DNA of 64,000 nucleotides from Anaerocolumna sp. AGMB13025 (GTDB lineage Bacteria > Bacillota > Clostridia > Lachnospirales > Lachnospiraceae), in NCBI RefSeq assembly GCF_029689925.1, contig NZ_CP121445.1:4014501-4078500 (forward strand), given 5' to 3'. The notes under the pieces are model-generated. The model saw only the letters and a program-made list of their open reading frames with translations. It was not told the origin of the DNA and did no database searches. Positions 16,413-26,049 of this stretch are shown piece after piece. The translations under genes were made by a program, and so were the position numbers. How positions within the stretch are numbered: position 1 is the stretch's first letter; each line of letters opens with the position of its first letter.

Positions 16413-18806
16413 TTGAATAAAACAATCCTTACCTTAACGAATAACTGTAAATTTTATCTGGGTGATTGCCAGAATGCCTGGCAGTCCTGGTTTAATGACA
16501 GTGATTGGGAAGACGTGTCTCTTCCCCATGACTGGTCTGTTACCTTACCTTTTAAAAGGGAATATTCCAGCGGAACAGGTTACCTGGCCGGAGGCATAGG
16601 CTGGTACCGGCTTCGGATCAAGCCGGACAAAAATTGGATAGGAAAGCGGATATCCATATTGTTTGACGGTATCTATAAAAACAGTAAAGTATGGTGCAAC
16701 AGCTACTATCTGGGAGCACGACCTAACGGTTATATTCCCATTTCGTATGATATTACCGATCAGTTTCGCTTTGACCGGGATAACCTTATCTGTATTCAGG
16801 CAGATCATCGTGATATCTCCGATTCCAGGTGGTTTACCGGTTCTGGCATCACACGGAAAGTAACGTTAATTATCGAAGAACCGGTACATCTGCTTCCTGA
16901 TGGTATCAGTTTTACCACAGAAATGGTTGAAGCAGATCAGGCCTCCTTTACAATCAAAAACGAAATTATTAATACGGAGGCGGCAAAGATGAGTATAACC
17001 CTCACCAATAAACTGCTTCTCGAACATGAGTGCTTCTATGCCGAAATTTCCGATACCATTGGAGCAGACAGCCAAAAGATCCTGATTACCAACGGTACGA
17101 TTCCCTTACCAAAACTCTGGTCACCAAACCAGCCCTCGTTATATACTCTGGAAACCTGGATTCACTTAAAGCAGCCAGACGGCACTGCGTTTGACTATTT
17201 AGCTGATTCCCGTAAAGTAGGTATCCGCAGTATCTTATTTGACCCGGATCTTGGTTTTTTCCTGAATGGACACCAAACGGTACTAAAAGGAGTCTGTGTC
17301 CATCATGATGCCGGATGCTTAGGAGCAGCTGTTCACCCTGCTGTTTGGTACCGCCGTCTTAAGAAACTGAAAGCTATGGGCTGTAATGCACTTCGGATGA
17401 GTCATAATCCTCATATGCCGGAACTATATGACCTCTGTGATTCTATGGGATTTTTCGTAATTGATGAAGCTTTTGATGAATGGGAGGGTCCTAAAAATAA
17501 ATGGAGCACCGGACATAATGTCTATCCCCCAAAACACGAGGGGTATTATCTGGATTTCCCGACCTGGCATGAGCAGGATCTTACTGCTCTCATACGCAGG
17601 GACCGGCATCACCCTTGCGTTATCCTGTGGAGCATCGGCAATGAAATCGATTATCCCAATGATCCATACTGCCACTCCTCCTTTGATACCATGACTGGTA
17701 ATAATGATGCCAATAAACCAAGTGCAGAGCGGGTATATAATCCAGAACGCCCCGACGCCAGCCGTCTTGCGGTTATAGCAAAACAGTTAACCAAAATCGT
17801 AAAAGGAATTGATACCACCAGACCGGTTACCCTTGCCGCTGCCTTTCCGGAACTGTCTGCTAAGCTTGGCTTCTTAGATTCTTTGGATGTGGTTGGTTAT
17901 AATTATAAAGAACACCTTTACGAAGAAAGCCATCTGGCATTTCCGGATAAACCTTTTATGGGCAGTGAAAACAGCCATAGTATAGCTGCCTGGCGGGCTG
18001 TTACCGATAATCCCTATATCTCCGGGCAATTCCTTTGGACCGGTATTGATTATCTGGGTGAAGCCCAGGGGTGGCCCATACATGGCTCCGGTGCCGGACT
18101 TTTGACACTAGCCGGATTTGAAAAACCCTGGTATTACCGCCGTCAGAGTTTCTGGTCGGAGAAACCGGTAATACACCTTTCTACCGCCTTTGCAGAACGA
18201 GAGGAAGGGGAATGGACTTATGTTTATGACTCCTGGAATTATCCTGCCGGTGAGGAAATTTTGATCAAATGTTATACCAATCTGAGGGAGGTTTCTTTTT
18301 ACCTGAATGAAGAGTTAATCTGTGTGAAACAAAAGGAGGCCAATAAAGACTGTATCTCATTTTCGGTACCATTTCGCCCCGGTACTTTATCCGCCACCGG
18401 AAAAGCAGAGGACGGTTCTGTCCATACACATATGCTAAAAACCTCTGGAAGTGCCTGTCAGATTCAGCTTAAAAGCTGGGATTATAACAGCCTGGCTTGC
18501 TGGGAAACACCTCTGTTTCAAGTAGAGGCAACCTTAACCGATCATCTTGGGAATGAGGTGTTAACCGGTTTCTCTGCACTTAAGGTATCCATAGAAAATG
18601 GCAGACTTCTCGGACTGGAAAATGGCGATCTTTCTGATGTGACGGATTATTCCGCCTCCTCACGGAACACCTACATGGGTCATCTTATTATATATGCTGT
18701 ACCAGACGATGTTACGAAAGAGACGGTGATTACCGTTGGCGGTGATACTCTTAAGACTGCCTCCTTAATCCTATCGGACTCACTGGTTCAGAATGAAGTA
18801 AACTAA
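16413..18806 (+). CDS. Glycoside hydrolase family 2 (beta-galactosidase-like)
   Basis: The 797-residue protein has the GH2 order: sugar-binding jelly roll (about 1-170), Ig-like domain, TIM barrel (about 270-580) and C-terminal beta domains. The acid/base is E in LWSIGNEIDYP and the probable nucleophile is E in FMGSENSHS. The start codon is TTG, set by GGAGG at 16400-16404, with no ATG nearby. No signal peptide is visible, so it is cytoplasmic. It is divergent from GH43 and likely shares the operator at 16238. Beta-galactosidase is the best guess; beta-glucuronidase or beta-mannosidase cannot be excluded. Confidence 0.85.
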   Translation: MNKTILTLTNNCKFYLGDCQNAWQSWFNDSDWEDVSLPHDWSVTLPFKREYSSGTGYLAGGIGWYRLRIKPDKNWIGKRISILFDGIYKNSKVWCNSYYLGARPNGYIPISYDITDQFRFDRDNLICIQADHRDISDSRWFTGSGITRKVTLIIEEPVHLLPDGISFTTEMVEADQASFTIKNEIINTEAAKMSITLTNKLLLEHECFYAEISDTIGADSQKILITNGTIPLPKLWSPNQPSLYTLETWIHLKQPDGTAFDYLADSRKVGIRSILFDPDLGFFLNGHQTVLKGVCVHHDAGCLGAAVHPAVWYRRLKKLKAMGCNALRMSHNPHMPELYDLCDSMGFFVIDEAFDEWEGPKNKWSTGHNVYPPKHEGYYLDFPTWHEQDLTALIRRDRHHPCVILWSIGNEIDYPNDPYCHSSFDTMTGNNDANKPSAERVYNPERPDASRLAVIAKQLTKIVKGIDTTRPVTLAAAFPELSAKLGFLDSLDVVGYNYKEHLYEESHLAFPDKPFMGSENSHSIAAWRAVTDNPYISGQFLWTGIDYLGEAQGWPIHGSGAGLLTLAGFEKPWYYRRQSFWSEKPVIHLSTAFAEREEGEWTYVYDSWNYPAGEEILIKCYTNLREVSFYLNEELICVKQKEANKDCISFSVPFRPGTLSATGKAEDGSVHTHMLKTSGSACQIQLKSWDYNSLACWETPLFQVEATLTDHLGNEVLTGFSALKVSIENGRLLGLENGDLSDVTDYSASSRNTYMGHLIIYAVPDDVTKETVITVGGDTLKTASLILSDSLVQNEVN

Positions 18807-18814
18807 AAGAACAA

Positions 18815-18948
18815 AGAGTCTGGCTCGCCAGACTCTAGCGCTAACGCGCTGTCACGACAATGACAATCTTCCTTAAGTGCGTCATGCGCATCCTGCCTGG
18901 AAGGCTTTTTAATTTATAGGTAAATTCTTAGAACTATAAATTAAAAAA
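18815..18948. repeat. Dispersed structured repeat, copy A
   Basis: A chain of hairpins: GAGTCTGG CTCG CCAGACTC (18816-18835); AGCGC TAAC GCGCT (18837-18850); GTCA/TGAC (18851-18864); CTTCC (18868-18872) with GGAAG (18899-18903) around a TGCG/CGCA hairpin; and a 14-bp AT stem (18906-18919 with 18934-18947). Related copies are at 27267 and 61671. It lies in the 3' gap between convergent genes. Confidence 0.8.
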
Positions 18949-18985
18949 CTGTTGCAACCACTTTTTAGTGTATTGCAACAGTTTT
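18945..18985. terminator. Bidirectional terminator, GH2 / AraC
   Basis: AAAACTGTTGCAA pairs perfectly with TTGCAACAGTTTT. U-runs exist on both strands. The right arm overlaps the last codons of the AraC gene. Confidence 0.8.
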
Positions 18986-19900
18986 CTCTAGTTCTATATG
19001 TGCCGTAAGTTTTTCATATTGTCCGGGCGAGATACCAGTATATTTCTTAAAGACTTTGCTGAAATAACACTCATCCTGAAAACCTACCCGGTATCCAATG
19101 GATAACATCTTCATGGAGGTTGTAGCAATCAATTCTTTTGCATGATGTATCCTGATTTCATTCAGATAGACAAATATGGTCTTTCCGATATTCTTTTTAA
19201 AAACCCGGTTCAGATAATCAAAGTTACAGGAAAAGACCTCCTCAATTAACTTTCCCGAAATGTCCTTTTGATAATTTGCATTCAGATAATTCAGAAGTTC
19301 ATGGATATTTTTATAGGACTGGGGTATACCAGGCATTTGCTTTAATGCTCTGGAGGATACGGCTTCTCTTGCAATTTCCACAAAAGCCTCCATTATCTTA
19401 CAGCCGCAGGAAATCTTATAGTTTTCCAACTGATTCTTATTTTGATCCATGGCTTCCTGCAACAGCTTTATTACCTGAAGATAACTGTTACCGGTCAAAA
19501 GACTGATCTGCTTAGGAAACAATAACCTGGCAGCCTGATATAAGTGAAAGGAGCCGCTGTCTTCCTGAAGAGACTCACTTCTGATTCCAAGACAATATTC
19601 CATGAAGTCCCCATCCTCCTGCCTGCGGATAAGTTCCGGATGGCGGAAATGGATATAAAAATATTCACAATTGGAAGCCTTGATTCCCTGATGGACAAAA
19701 TCGGAATCCAAAAGCAAAACATCTCCTTCTTTTATCTCATAAATAATACCGTTTTCCTGAAGGTACAGGGTTCCTTTTTTCATGACATATAAGATATATT
19801 CCTCTGCCTGTCTTTTTTTATGGACATAAGGAGGCTCTAAAGCCGCTGTGTCCACTAGCCTCACCTGAGGCAGAATCGTTCCATTCATTTCATAATACAT
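18965..19900 (-). CDS. AraC family transcriptional regulator with N-terminal cupin domain
   Basis: A 311-residue protein. The N-terminal part is cupin-like (KKGTLYLQENGIIYEIKEGDVLLLDSDFVHQG). The C-terminal AraC DNA-binding domain (about 205-305) has two helix-turn-helix units: ISGKLIEEVFSCNFDYLNRVFK and MLSIGYRVGFQDECYFSKVFKKYTG. It starts 6 bp after the GH35 stop, and its ribosome site (GGGGTAAGG) overlaps that stop, so the two genes are co-translated. It is likely a sugar-responsive activator of the neighbouring hydrolase and transport genes. Its last codons form half of a terminator stem. Confidence 0.9.
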   Translation of the reverse strand: MYYEMNGTILPQVRLVDTAALEPPYVHKKRQAEEYILYVMKKGTLYLQENGIIYEIKEGDVLLLDSDFVHQGIKASNCEYFYIHFRHPELIRRQEDGDFMEYCLGIRSESLQEDSGSFHLYQAARLLFPKQISLLTGNSYLQVIKLLQEAMDQNKNQLENYKISCGCKIMEAFVEIAREAVSSRALKQMPGIPQSYKNIHELLNYLNANYQKDISGKLIEEVFSCNFDYLNRVFKKNIGKTIFVYLNEIRIHHAKELIATTSMKMLSIGYRVGFQDECYFSKVFKKYTGISPGQYEKLTAHIELEKTVAIH

Positions 19901-19906
19901 AACGCC

Positions 19907-21652
19907 TTACCCCAAATCCGGTTCATCCCTTAGAGCGATTGTTTCCTCATGTTTTCCTTCTGTTTCAAATATTAAAATGGTATTCTTACCCTTCTTTAAA
20001 ACAGGTGCCGGTATATAGAGCCGCTTCTGGGGTCCGGCTTCCCAGAATCTTCCGATATTAAATCCGTTAATCAGAACACATCCTTTCCCCCATCCGGTTA
20101 GATCAAGAAATGTGTCCCCGGTTTCATCTATTTCAAACGTAAACTCATAAAAGGCAGGTGTATTCTCCTTTGAGGGAAGTGTAAAATCAAGTCCTGACAA
20201 ATCTTCCATAGGAAGACAATAATGGTTCCAGTAATATTGATGATGCCCGTTGATTTGGACCTGACCATTTATTCCTTTTCTCTGATCTTCCATTCTTGGG
20301 CCAAAATTTACCCGTCCCATATTTTCCATGAGGATATGAAGCTTTCTTGGGTTTTCTGGCTGGTCACTTAGTTCATGCTCTGATAAGAGTTCTTTATCAT
20401 ATAAAGTGAGTACCGGTACTTCATCCAAATACACCTTGGCCCTGTCATTGGCACCCCAGAGGCGGAACTTCTCTATACTTCGGTCATGGACTAATTCACT
20501 TTCATAAAGGATATATCCGTAACCCTGATTCAGCTTTTCCATTGGCAAAGGCACTACATTCTCACTGGGTCTTGCAATATTGTCAAGGTTTTCAAAAAGT
20601 CCTGCTTTTCTTGATACTCTTAAGGTCCCATATGCTTTACGTTTTATTTCCGTGGTTAACTCTATATTAGGGATTTCGGTATACTTACTAATTACCTCAC
20701 GGAAGGCGTTGTACTTATCTGTAATTCTACCATCTTCCGTTAATAAGGCATCATAATCATAGGAAGTCACATCTGGTTTTAACTCCTCATAATAATTGGA
20801 ACCGCTAGTAAATCCAAAATTAGTTCCACCCTCAAACATATAGATGTTAACATGACCTTCCGAAAGTATCTCGTCCAGATTTTTCACATTTTCTTCCAAA
20901 TTGCCCCTTTGATGATCTTTATCTCCCCAAGCATCAAACCAGCCTACCCAGAATTCCATACACATGAGTGGTTTATTACCGATTTTCTTTCTCATTAACT
21001 CAAATTGCTCTTTTCCTTTGGAGCCGAAATTACCGGTCTGTAATACGCCATTAATCTTACCACACTCAAAGGAATTCCCCCAGGGACCATCAGAGGTTAC
21101 TAAGGGCACTTCGCAGCCGCAGTCCAACATGGTCTGTTTTAAAAATTCCATGTAGTTTGTATCATTACCAAAATATCCATACTCATTTTCCACCTGCATC
21201 ATAATAACGGGGCCGCCTTGTGTTATTTGCAGGGGTGCTATGATTTCAAACAGTTTTTCAAAGTATTCTTTTACATGGCTTAAATAAGGAGGATACATAC
21301 AGCGAAGCTTCATACCATCCTCTTTTAGCAGCCAGTAAGGAAATCCTCCAAACTCCCACTCCCCGCAGATATAGGGCGAGGGTCTTACTATTACCATAAG
21401 CCCAAGTTCCTGTGCAGTCCGTACATAACGGGCAATATCAAGGATCCCGTTAAAATTATATTGACCCTTTTCTTTTTCATGCAGGTTCCAGGGTATATAG
21501 GTTTCAACCGTATTGCACCCCAGATTTTTTAATTTTTCTAAACGATCACGCCAGTATTCCGGCATAATCCTAAAGTAATGCATGCCGCCGGAGATAATCT
21601 TTATAGTTTTTCCGTCAAGATAAAATTCATCCCGAATTTCGAATTGATGCAT
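19907..21652 (-). CDS. Glycoside hydrolase family 35 beta-galactosidase
   Basis: A 581-residue protein with the GH35 barrel first. It begins FYLDGKTIKIISGGMHYFRIMPEYWRD with no signal peptide, so it is cytoplasmic. Acid/base glutamate is in QVENEYGYFG (near 158) and the nucleophile is E in MCMEFWVGWFDAWG. A C-terminal jelly roll ends in GKGCVLINGFNIGRFWEAGPQ, typical of the family. Substrates in bacteria are terminal beta-1,3 or beta-1,4 galactose. AGGAGG lies 4 nt before the ATG with a small GC hairpin just upstream. It belongs to the importer operon. Confidence 0.93.
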   Translation of the reverse strand: MHQFEIRDEFYLDGKTIKIISGGMHYFRIMPEYWRDRLEKLKNLGCNTVETYIPWNLHEKEKGQYNFNGILDIARYVRTAQELGLMVIVRPSPYICGEWEFGGFPYWLLKEDGMKLRCMYPPYLSHVKEYFEKLFEIIAPLQITQGGPVIMMQVENEYGYFGNDTNYMEFLKQTMLDCGCEVPLVTSDGPWGNSFECGKINGVLQTGNFGSKGKEQFELMRKKIGNKPLMCMEFWVGWFDAWGDKDHQRGNLEENVKNLDEILSEGHVNIYMFEGGTNFGFTSGSNYYEELKPDVTSYDYDALLTEDGRITDKYNAFREVISKYTEIPNIELTTEIKRKAYGTLRVSRKAGLFENLDNIARPSENVVPLPMEKLNQGYGYILYESELVHDRSIEKFRLWGANDRAKVYLDEVPVLTLYDKELLSEHELSDQPENPRKLHILMENMGRVNFGPRMEDQRKGINGQVQINGHHQYYWNHYCLPMEDLSGLDFTLPSKENTPAFYEFTFEIDETGDTFLDLTGWGKGCVLINGFNIGRFWEAGPQKRLYIPAPVLKKGKNTILIFETEGKHEETIALRDEPDLG

Positions 21653-21666
21653 TTTTCCTCCTATCC

Positions 21667-21683
21667 GGGCGCTTTATCCGCCC
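21667..21683 (-). promoter_or_regulatory. GC hairpin abutting the GH35 ribosome site
   Basis: GGGCG / CGCCC with a 7-nt loop lies 4 nt upstream of AGGAGG. It may set GH35 translation or mark an RNA processing point between transporter and enzyme genes. Confidence 0.5.
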
Positions 21684-21723
21684 TAATATGCTTTTTATCT
21701 CCTTGTAAGTAAAATTTATCCGG

Positions 21724-21786
21724 GTATATAAATGGGGACAGCCAATTCTGACATACTGCCATGTCCACCTTGGTATCCCCATATAC
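21724..21786 (-). promoter_or_regulatory. Intra-operon long stem between lipoprotein gene and GH35
   Basis: ATGGGGA (left arm, inside GTATATAAATGGGGA) pairs with TCCCCAT, extended by GTAT/ATAC. There is no U-run, so it may protect the 3' end of the transporter mRNA rather than terminate. Confidence 0.45.
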
Positions 21787-21837
21787 ATTGTGTAACATAT
21801 ACCAGTTTAAGAGCATTTTGGCCCGAAAGCTTTAACC

Positions 21838-23460
21838 TTACTTACCGTTATTTTGTTTATAAGCATCCATATCTTTTTGCAGGGACGCTTTTACATCATC
21901 ATAACCTGCTTCTTTCAGTTTTTGTCTCATCTCATCAATCTTTTCCTTAGGATTATCAAATTTGCCATAAGCTAACTGAGGAATATATTCCGAAAGTACA
22001 CTTGCTATGGCTGACTGACCTGCCTCGATTGCATTTTTATCTAAAATCAGGTTTTCGTATGGATAATCATAAGCAACTTTATTCAGATTTGCGATCATAT
22101 CTTTGGTACCACTCCAGTTAAAGCTGTTTTCCAATTCCAGATCATCATTACGTCCGCACCAGTAGTTAGCACCCAGTCCGTCCGTACTTGTATCATAACC
22201 TTCCGGGTAAGCAAGTTTTCCGTCATCGGTGATGATATAGTCCGTACCTTCAATACCATAGTTAATATAACGGTAGCACTCTTCATCATTACGCAGGAGG
22301 TCATAAACCATTAACGCACGTTCCGGATGTTTGGAATTAGCACTGATTGCCGCTGCACCATGTGTTTTCAGAGGTTTGGACACATTATTGTTTTCCTGAC
22401 CCCAATAGTACATCTTTGCATCGGAACCTGGCTGTTTGATATCCATATTAGGTTTTATCTGTGAGTAATACGTCTGGCTGTGATGCTGATCGGCACCAGA
22501 GGTTCCGGCATATAATTCTTCCCTGCTGTCTCCGTCGAAGTTCAAAACATCTTCACGCCATACTCCCATATCATTCCACTGTTTCATTAAATCCGCAGCT
22601 TTATAGATTGTATCGTCCTCCATATAAGGAGAAGTTATCGTATAAGGATCTGAAGCTTTAGTACACCAGAATTCAAAGTTACCGGCATTACAGCCAATCA
22701 GTACACGGTAGTCTGAATTGGACTGAATATAAGCCCCTAATACACCGGGAGCATTATTCTTTCCTGGAACATCCCAAGGAATTACATCCGGCTTATTATC
22801 TTTTATATATTTAAAATAAGTGGTTAAGTCATCAAACTTCTTTACCGTTCCGTCAGCAAGTCCAGCCTCTTTAGCCCAGTCTCCGCGGTAGTACATGCCA
22901 TGATTGGTATACTGGGTATAATGATCTTCCGGAATAAAGTAAATCTCATTGTTATATTTGCAGATATCCCAGTCTCCGCTGGCATTTACCTGTTCATAGG
23001 TTTTAGGTGCATAGGTTTTAAGCATCTCTTCTGATAAAGGCATAAAAGCACCTTTTTGTGCATTTTCCCAGGCATACAGCCAGTCTGAAGCAGTGGTTAT
23101 GATATCCAGGGAATCATCACCGCTTAGTAACTGTACATTATATTGTGTCTGCCAATCTGCCCATTCAACATAGGTAAACTTTAACTCTGCATTTGCCTTT
23201 TCCGTAAGTGCTTTATTCAGCTTTTCCAGCATAGCCTCCAGTCTTCCATTCGTTGGTTTATCCCCAAGAACCAACATATTAATTACTTCATGTTTGGAGG
23301 TATCAATACCGGTTCCCCCATTACTTCCGGAATTGCTGCCAGTTTCTTGTTTCACAGTACCACCTTTTGTACCGCCTCCGCCGCAGCCAACAAGACTTAT
23401 CGCTGTCATTGCGGTCAAGACGAATGCCAAAATACGTTTTGCCAGTTTTTTCTTTTTCAT
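21838..23460 (-). CDS. Extracellular sugar-binding lipoprotein of ABC importer
   Basis: A family 1 solute-binding protein of 540 residues. The signal is MKKKKLAKRILAFVLTAM and the lipobox LVGC near residue 27, followed by a Gly/Ser-rich linker. The body has the long LplA/YtcQ-type fold (ALTEKANAELKFTYVEWADWQTQY). GGAGG (23468-23472) places the start at 23460; the frame extends to 23523 without a ribosome site. It captures oligosaccharides for the two permeases encoded just upstream. No ATPase gene is present, so a shared MsmX-type ATPase elsewhere is implied. Confidence 0.92.
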   Translation of the reverse strand: MKKKKLAKRILAFVLTAMTAISLVGCGGGGTKGGTVKQETGSNSGSNGGTGIDTSKHEVINMLVLGDKPTNGRLEAMLEKLNKALTEKANAELKFTYVEWADWQTQYNVQLLSGDDSLDIITTASDWLYAWENAQKGAFMPLSEEMLKTYAPKTYEQVNASGDWDICKYNNEIYFIPEDHYTQYTNHGMYYRGDWAKEAGLADGTVKKFDDLTTYFKYIKDNKPDVIPWDVPGKNNAPGVLGAYIQSNSDYRVLIGCNAGNFEFWCTKASDPYTITSPYMEDDTIYKAADLMKQWNDMGVWREDVLNFDGDSREELYAGTSGADQHHSQTYYSQIKPNMDIKQPGSDAKMYYWGQENNNVSKPLKTHGAAAISANSKHPERALMVYDLLRNDEECYRYINYGIEGTDYIITDDGKLAYPEGYDTSTDGLGANYWCGRNDDLELENSFNWSGTKDMIANLNKVAYDYPYENLILDKNAIEAGQSAIASVLSEYIPQLAYGKFDNPKEKIDEMRQKLKEAGYDDVKASLQKDMDAYKQNNGK

Positions 23461-23519
23461 CGTAATCCTCCGTTTCATTATATGTTTTTTATATGCGAAT
23501 CCTGTATATGGAATCCATA

Positions 23520-24425
23520 TCAACCTTTCACTGCTCCCACTGTAATACCGGTGATAAAATATTTCTGTACAAACGGATACAGAAAAACGATAGGACCGGT
23601 AGCCACTACCGCGGTAGCCATTTTCAAAGTATTAGACGGCAGATCCGTATAGGTTACATTGGCACCTGCTACGGAACCCTTTAAGGCATTCGCCGTATTA
23701 ATGATATTATATAGATAATACTGAAGTGGTTTATAGGTAACTGAGGACCCAAGATAAAGGGAAGACTGATACCACTCATTCCAATACCCCAACGCCAGGA
23801 ACAGACCTACTGTTGCAAGTGCCGGCTTTAACATAGGGAAAATAAGCGAGATAAAAATCTTAAAATCTCCGGCACCATCAATTTTACCGGATTCTGTTAT
23901 CTCAAATGGCACTGATTTGGCAAAATTCTTCATAAGTATAATCAGCCAGGGTGACATCAGCAGCTGCAAAAATACTGCCATATAACTTCCCTTTAAGTGC
24001 ATGTATTTAGCCACCCAGATAAAGGTAGGGGCCATACCTGCAGAAAACAAGGTAGTAAAATAAATAAAAAACGATAATATATTACGGTAAACAAAATCTT
24101 TTCTCTGTAAGGCATATCCTGCCATTGCAATTAAGAACAATCCGATTATGGTTCCGCAGGCAGTCATGGTAATTGTTACGGCATATGAGCCCAGTATCAT
24201 CTTGGGATATCTAAATACCCAGCTGTATGCCGCTAAGGTAGGTCCTTTCGGTAAAAGGCCAAACCCGTCTTTACTTATGATACCTTCTGTACTAAAAGAA
24301 GCAGAGATAATTAATATAAAAGGGAGAATGCATAATATTGTAAATAATAGAATGAAGACATATGAAAATACTCTTAAGGCAACCGTACTTCTGCCAAATT
24401 TTATTTTAGTTTCTTTTTTTACCAT
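23520..24425 (-). CDS. ABC sugar importer permease, LplC/YtcP type
   Basis: A 301-residue permease with six predicted membrane segments and the EAA loop ESGKIDGAGDFKIFISLIFPMLKPALAT. The GTG at 24437 overlaps the ribosome site AGGAGG; the ATG at 24425 has workable spacing. The C-terminus PFVQKYFITGITVGAVKG is characteristic of this subfamily. The start follows the partner permease stop by 15 bp. It forms the heteromeric channel with the product of 24441-25379. Confidence 0.9.
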   Translation of the reverse strand: MVKKETKIKFGRSTVALRVFSYVFILLFTILCILPFILIISASFSTEGIISKDGFGLLPKGPTLAAYSWVFRYPKMILGSYAVTITMTACGTIIGLFLIAMAGYALQRKDFVYRNILSFFIYFTTLFSAGMAPTFIWVAKYMHLKGSYMAVFLQLLMSPWLIILMKNFAKSVPFEITESGKIDGAGDFKIFISLIFPMLKPALATVGLFLALGYWNEWYQSSLYLGSSVTYKPLQYYLYNIINTANALKGSVAGANVTYTDLPSNTLKMATAVVATGPIVFLYPFVQKYFITGITVGAVKG

Positions 24426-24440
24426 CTTTAAACTCACCTC

Positions 24441-25379
24441 CTAGAATAATGCATAATCCGGGTCAATACGTTTTACCAGCCAGTTACTTACCATAACCAA
24501 GGTAAACCCAAAGATTGACTGATACAAACCAACTGCAGAGGATGTTGCAAAGTTATTCTGAGACATCATCATACGGTAAACCGAGGTTTCTATAATATCT
24601 GTGGTAGCAAATAACTGTGAGTTATTGCCTATGAGATTCCAAAACAGTCCAAAGTTACCTTTCATAATTCCGCCAAGTGCAAATAACAGTAAAATGACAA
24701 AAGTAGGTTTTAGACTAGGGATTATGATATATCGGATCCGCTGCCAGCTAGAAGCACCATCCACCTCAGCAGCCTCTATCATACTGGAATCTATCCCGCA
24801 GATAGCTGCAAAATAAACAACGGAACCATATCCTGTCTGCTGCCACATCTGGCAGAAAACAATAATAAACGGCCAAACACCTGCCATACTATATATTTTC
24901 AGCGGTTCACCACCTAAATGCCTAATAAGTGTATTTAATGCACCGGTATCGTAATTGAGTATATTAAAGGTAATTGCACCAATTAAAACCACAGAAATAA
25001 AGTATGGTAAAAACATGATGGTCTGGGATACTTTCTTAAACCATTTATTCCTGACTTCATTCAGCATAATTGCAATGGTTATCTGCAATACATTACCAAG
25101 GACAATAAATACCAGATTATAAAGAATCGTGTTTTTGGTCAAATGCCAAAGCTGCCCGGACTTTATCAGGAATTCAAAGTTTTTAAGCCCTACAAAGGGG
25201 CTGCCAAATATCCCATCCCTGAAATTGTAATTCGTAAATGCTATGTAGACCCCCGGCAGTGGACAATAGGAAAAGACCACAAAAAATATTATGGGTGGAA
25301 GGCACATGAACAACAATGTTTTGTTGTCATTCAATGTTTTCCAAAAGGGCTTTTTCGAGTTGTTCTTTTTCACTTTCAC
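24441..25379 (-). CDS. ABC sugar importer permease, LplB/YtcQ-partner type
   Basis: A 312-residue permease with six membrane segments and the EAA loop EAAEVDGASSWQRIRYIIIPSLKPTFVI. The start is GTG at 25379, set by AGGAGGAG (25387-25394); the two ATG codons just upstream are out of frame. It is the first gene of the importer-GH35-AraC operon. Its promoter (25552-25580) and two LacI-type operators lie within 200 bp upstream. Confidence 0.9.
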   Translation of the reverse strand: MKVKKNNSKKPFWKTLNDNKTLLFMCLPPIIFFVVFSYCPLPGVYIAFTNYNFRDGIFGSPFVGLKNFEFLIKSGQLWHLTKNTILYNLVFIVLGNVLQITIAIMLNEVRNKWFKKVSQTIMFLPYFISVVLIGAITFNILNYDTGALNTLIRHLGGEPLKIYSMAGVWPFIIVFCQMWQQTGYGSVVYFAAICGIDSSMIEAAEVDGASSWQRIRYIIIPSLKPTFVILLLFALGGIMKGNFGLFWNLIGNNSQLFATTDIIETSVYRMMMSQNNFATSSAVGLYQSIFGFTLVMVSNWLVKRIDPDYALF

Positions 25380-25400
25380 ATCATTCTCCTCCTGATTTCA

Positions 25401-25414
25401 TGAAATCGGTTTCA
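25401..25414. promoter_or_regulatory. LacI-type operator near the importer start
   Basis: TGAAATCGGTTTCA, the exact inverse of the site at 16238, lies 7 bp upstream of the ribosome site of 24441-25379. Confidence 0.75.
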
Positions 25415-25530
25415 TATTGTTACATAAAAAATCGGATTCCGACATTTATCTCAAAGGTTTTCTTTCCTATGTTTTAACAGTTTAACGAATTGTTATACAA
25501 ATTAAAAAGTAATTTTGATAAATTATTTCT

Positions 25531-25544
25531 TGAAACCCGTTTCA
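25531..25544. promoter_or_regulatory. LacI-type operator at the importer transcription start
   Basis: TGAAACCCGTTTCA lies 7 bp downstream of the -10 box, over the expected start point. Together with 25401 it could allow looping over 130 bp. Confidence 0.78.
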
Positions 25545-25551
25545 TATAAAT

Positions 25552-25580
25552 ATTATATACATTTTATTGTACTTTGTCAA
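25552..25580 (-). promoter_or_regulatory. Consensus promoter of the importer operon
   Basis: Minus strand TTGACA (25575-25580), 17-bp spacer, TATAAT (25552-25557): a perfect sigmaA consensus. A strong core promoter with an overlapping operator fits repression in the absence of inducer. Confidence 0.88.
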
Positions 25581-25760
25581 CAAATATTTTCTGATTACCC
25601 CATAAATGTATGTGCAATCAGTTGAATAAATAAAAAAACAAGAAACTGTTATTGTGCATTTTGCAGCTAAACCAGTTTCTTGTTTTATGGGTTTCTATGT
25701 TATTCTTGTTAACCTATGTCACTCGTGCTATTCTATATTACTTTTATTATCCAATGCTCT

Positions 25761-25946
25761 CTTGTTATCCAATGTTTCCTGTTATCCCATATCTCTTGTT
25801 AACCATGTCTCTTGTTATCCCATATCTCTTGTTATACCATGTCTCTTGTTATCCCATATCTCTTGTGATCCCATATTTCTTGTTATCCCATATTTCTTGT
25901 TATACCATATCTCTTGTTATCCCATATTTCTTGTTATCCTATATTA
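25761..25946. repeat. Minisatellite, about 11 units of 17 bp
   Basis: Consensus CTTGTTATCCCATATCT repeats from 25761 to 25946; units vary at a few positions and one is 16 bp. Flanks decay into similar sequence on both sides. There are no spacers and no hairpin, so it is not CRISPR. It lies in the 670-bp gap between the lacI 3' end and the importer promoter. The open frames across it on the + strand are artefacts of the repeat. Confidence 0.9.
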
Positions 25947-26049
25947 CTCTTGCTATCTATATCAGTTCATTATTGCCTGTTGCTATTCTTTGGTTACTCT
26001 TATGTTATCCTTTTGCTATCTTTTGATTATTCTATAAACTTCATTTCAT

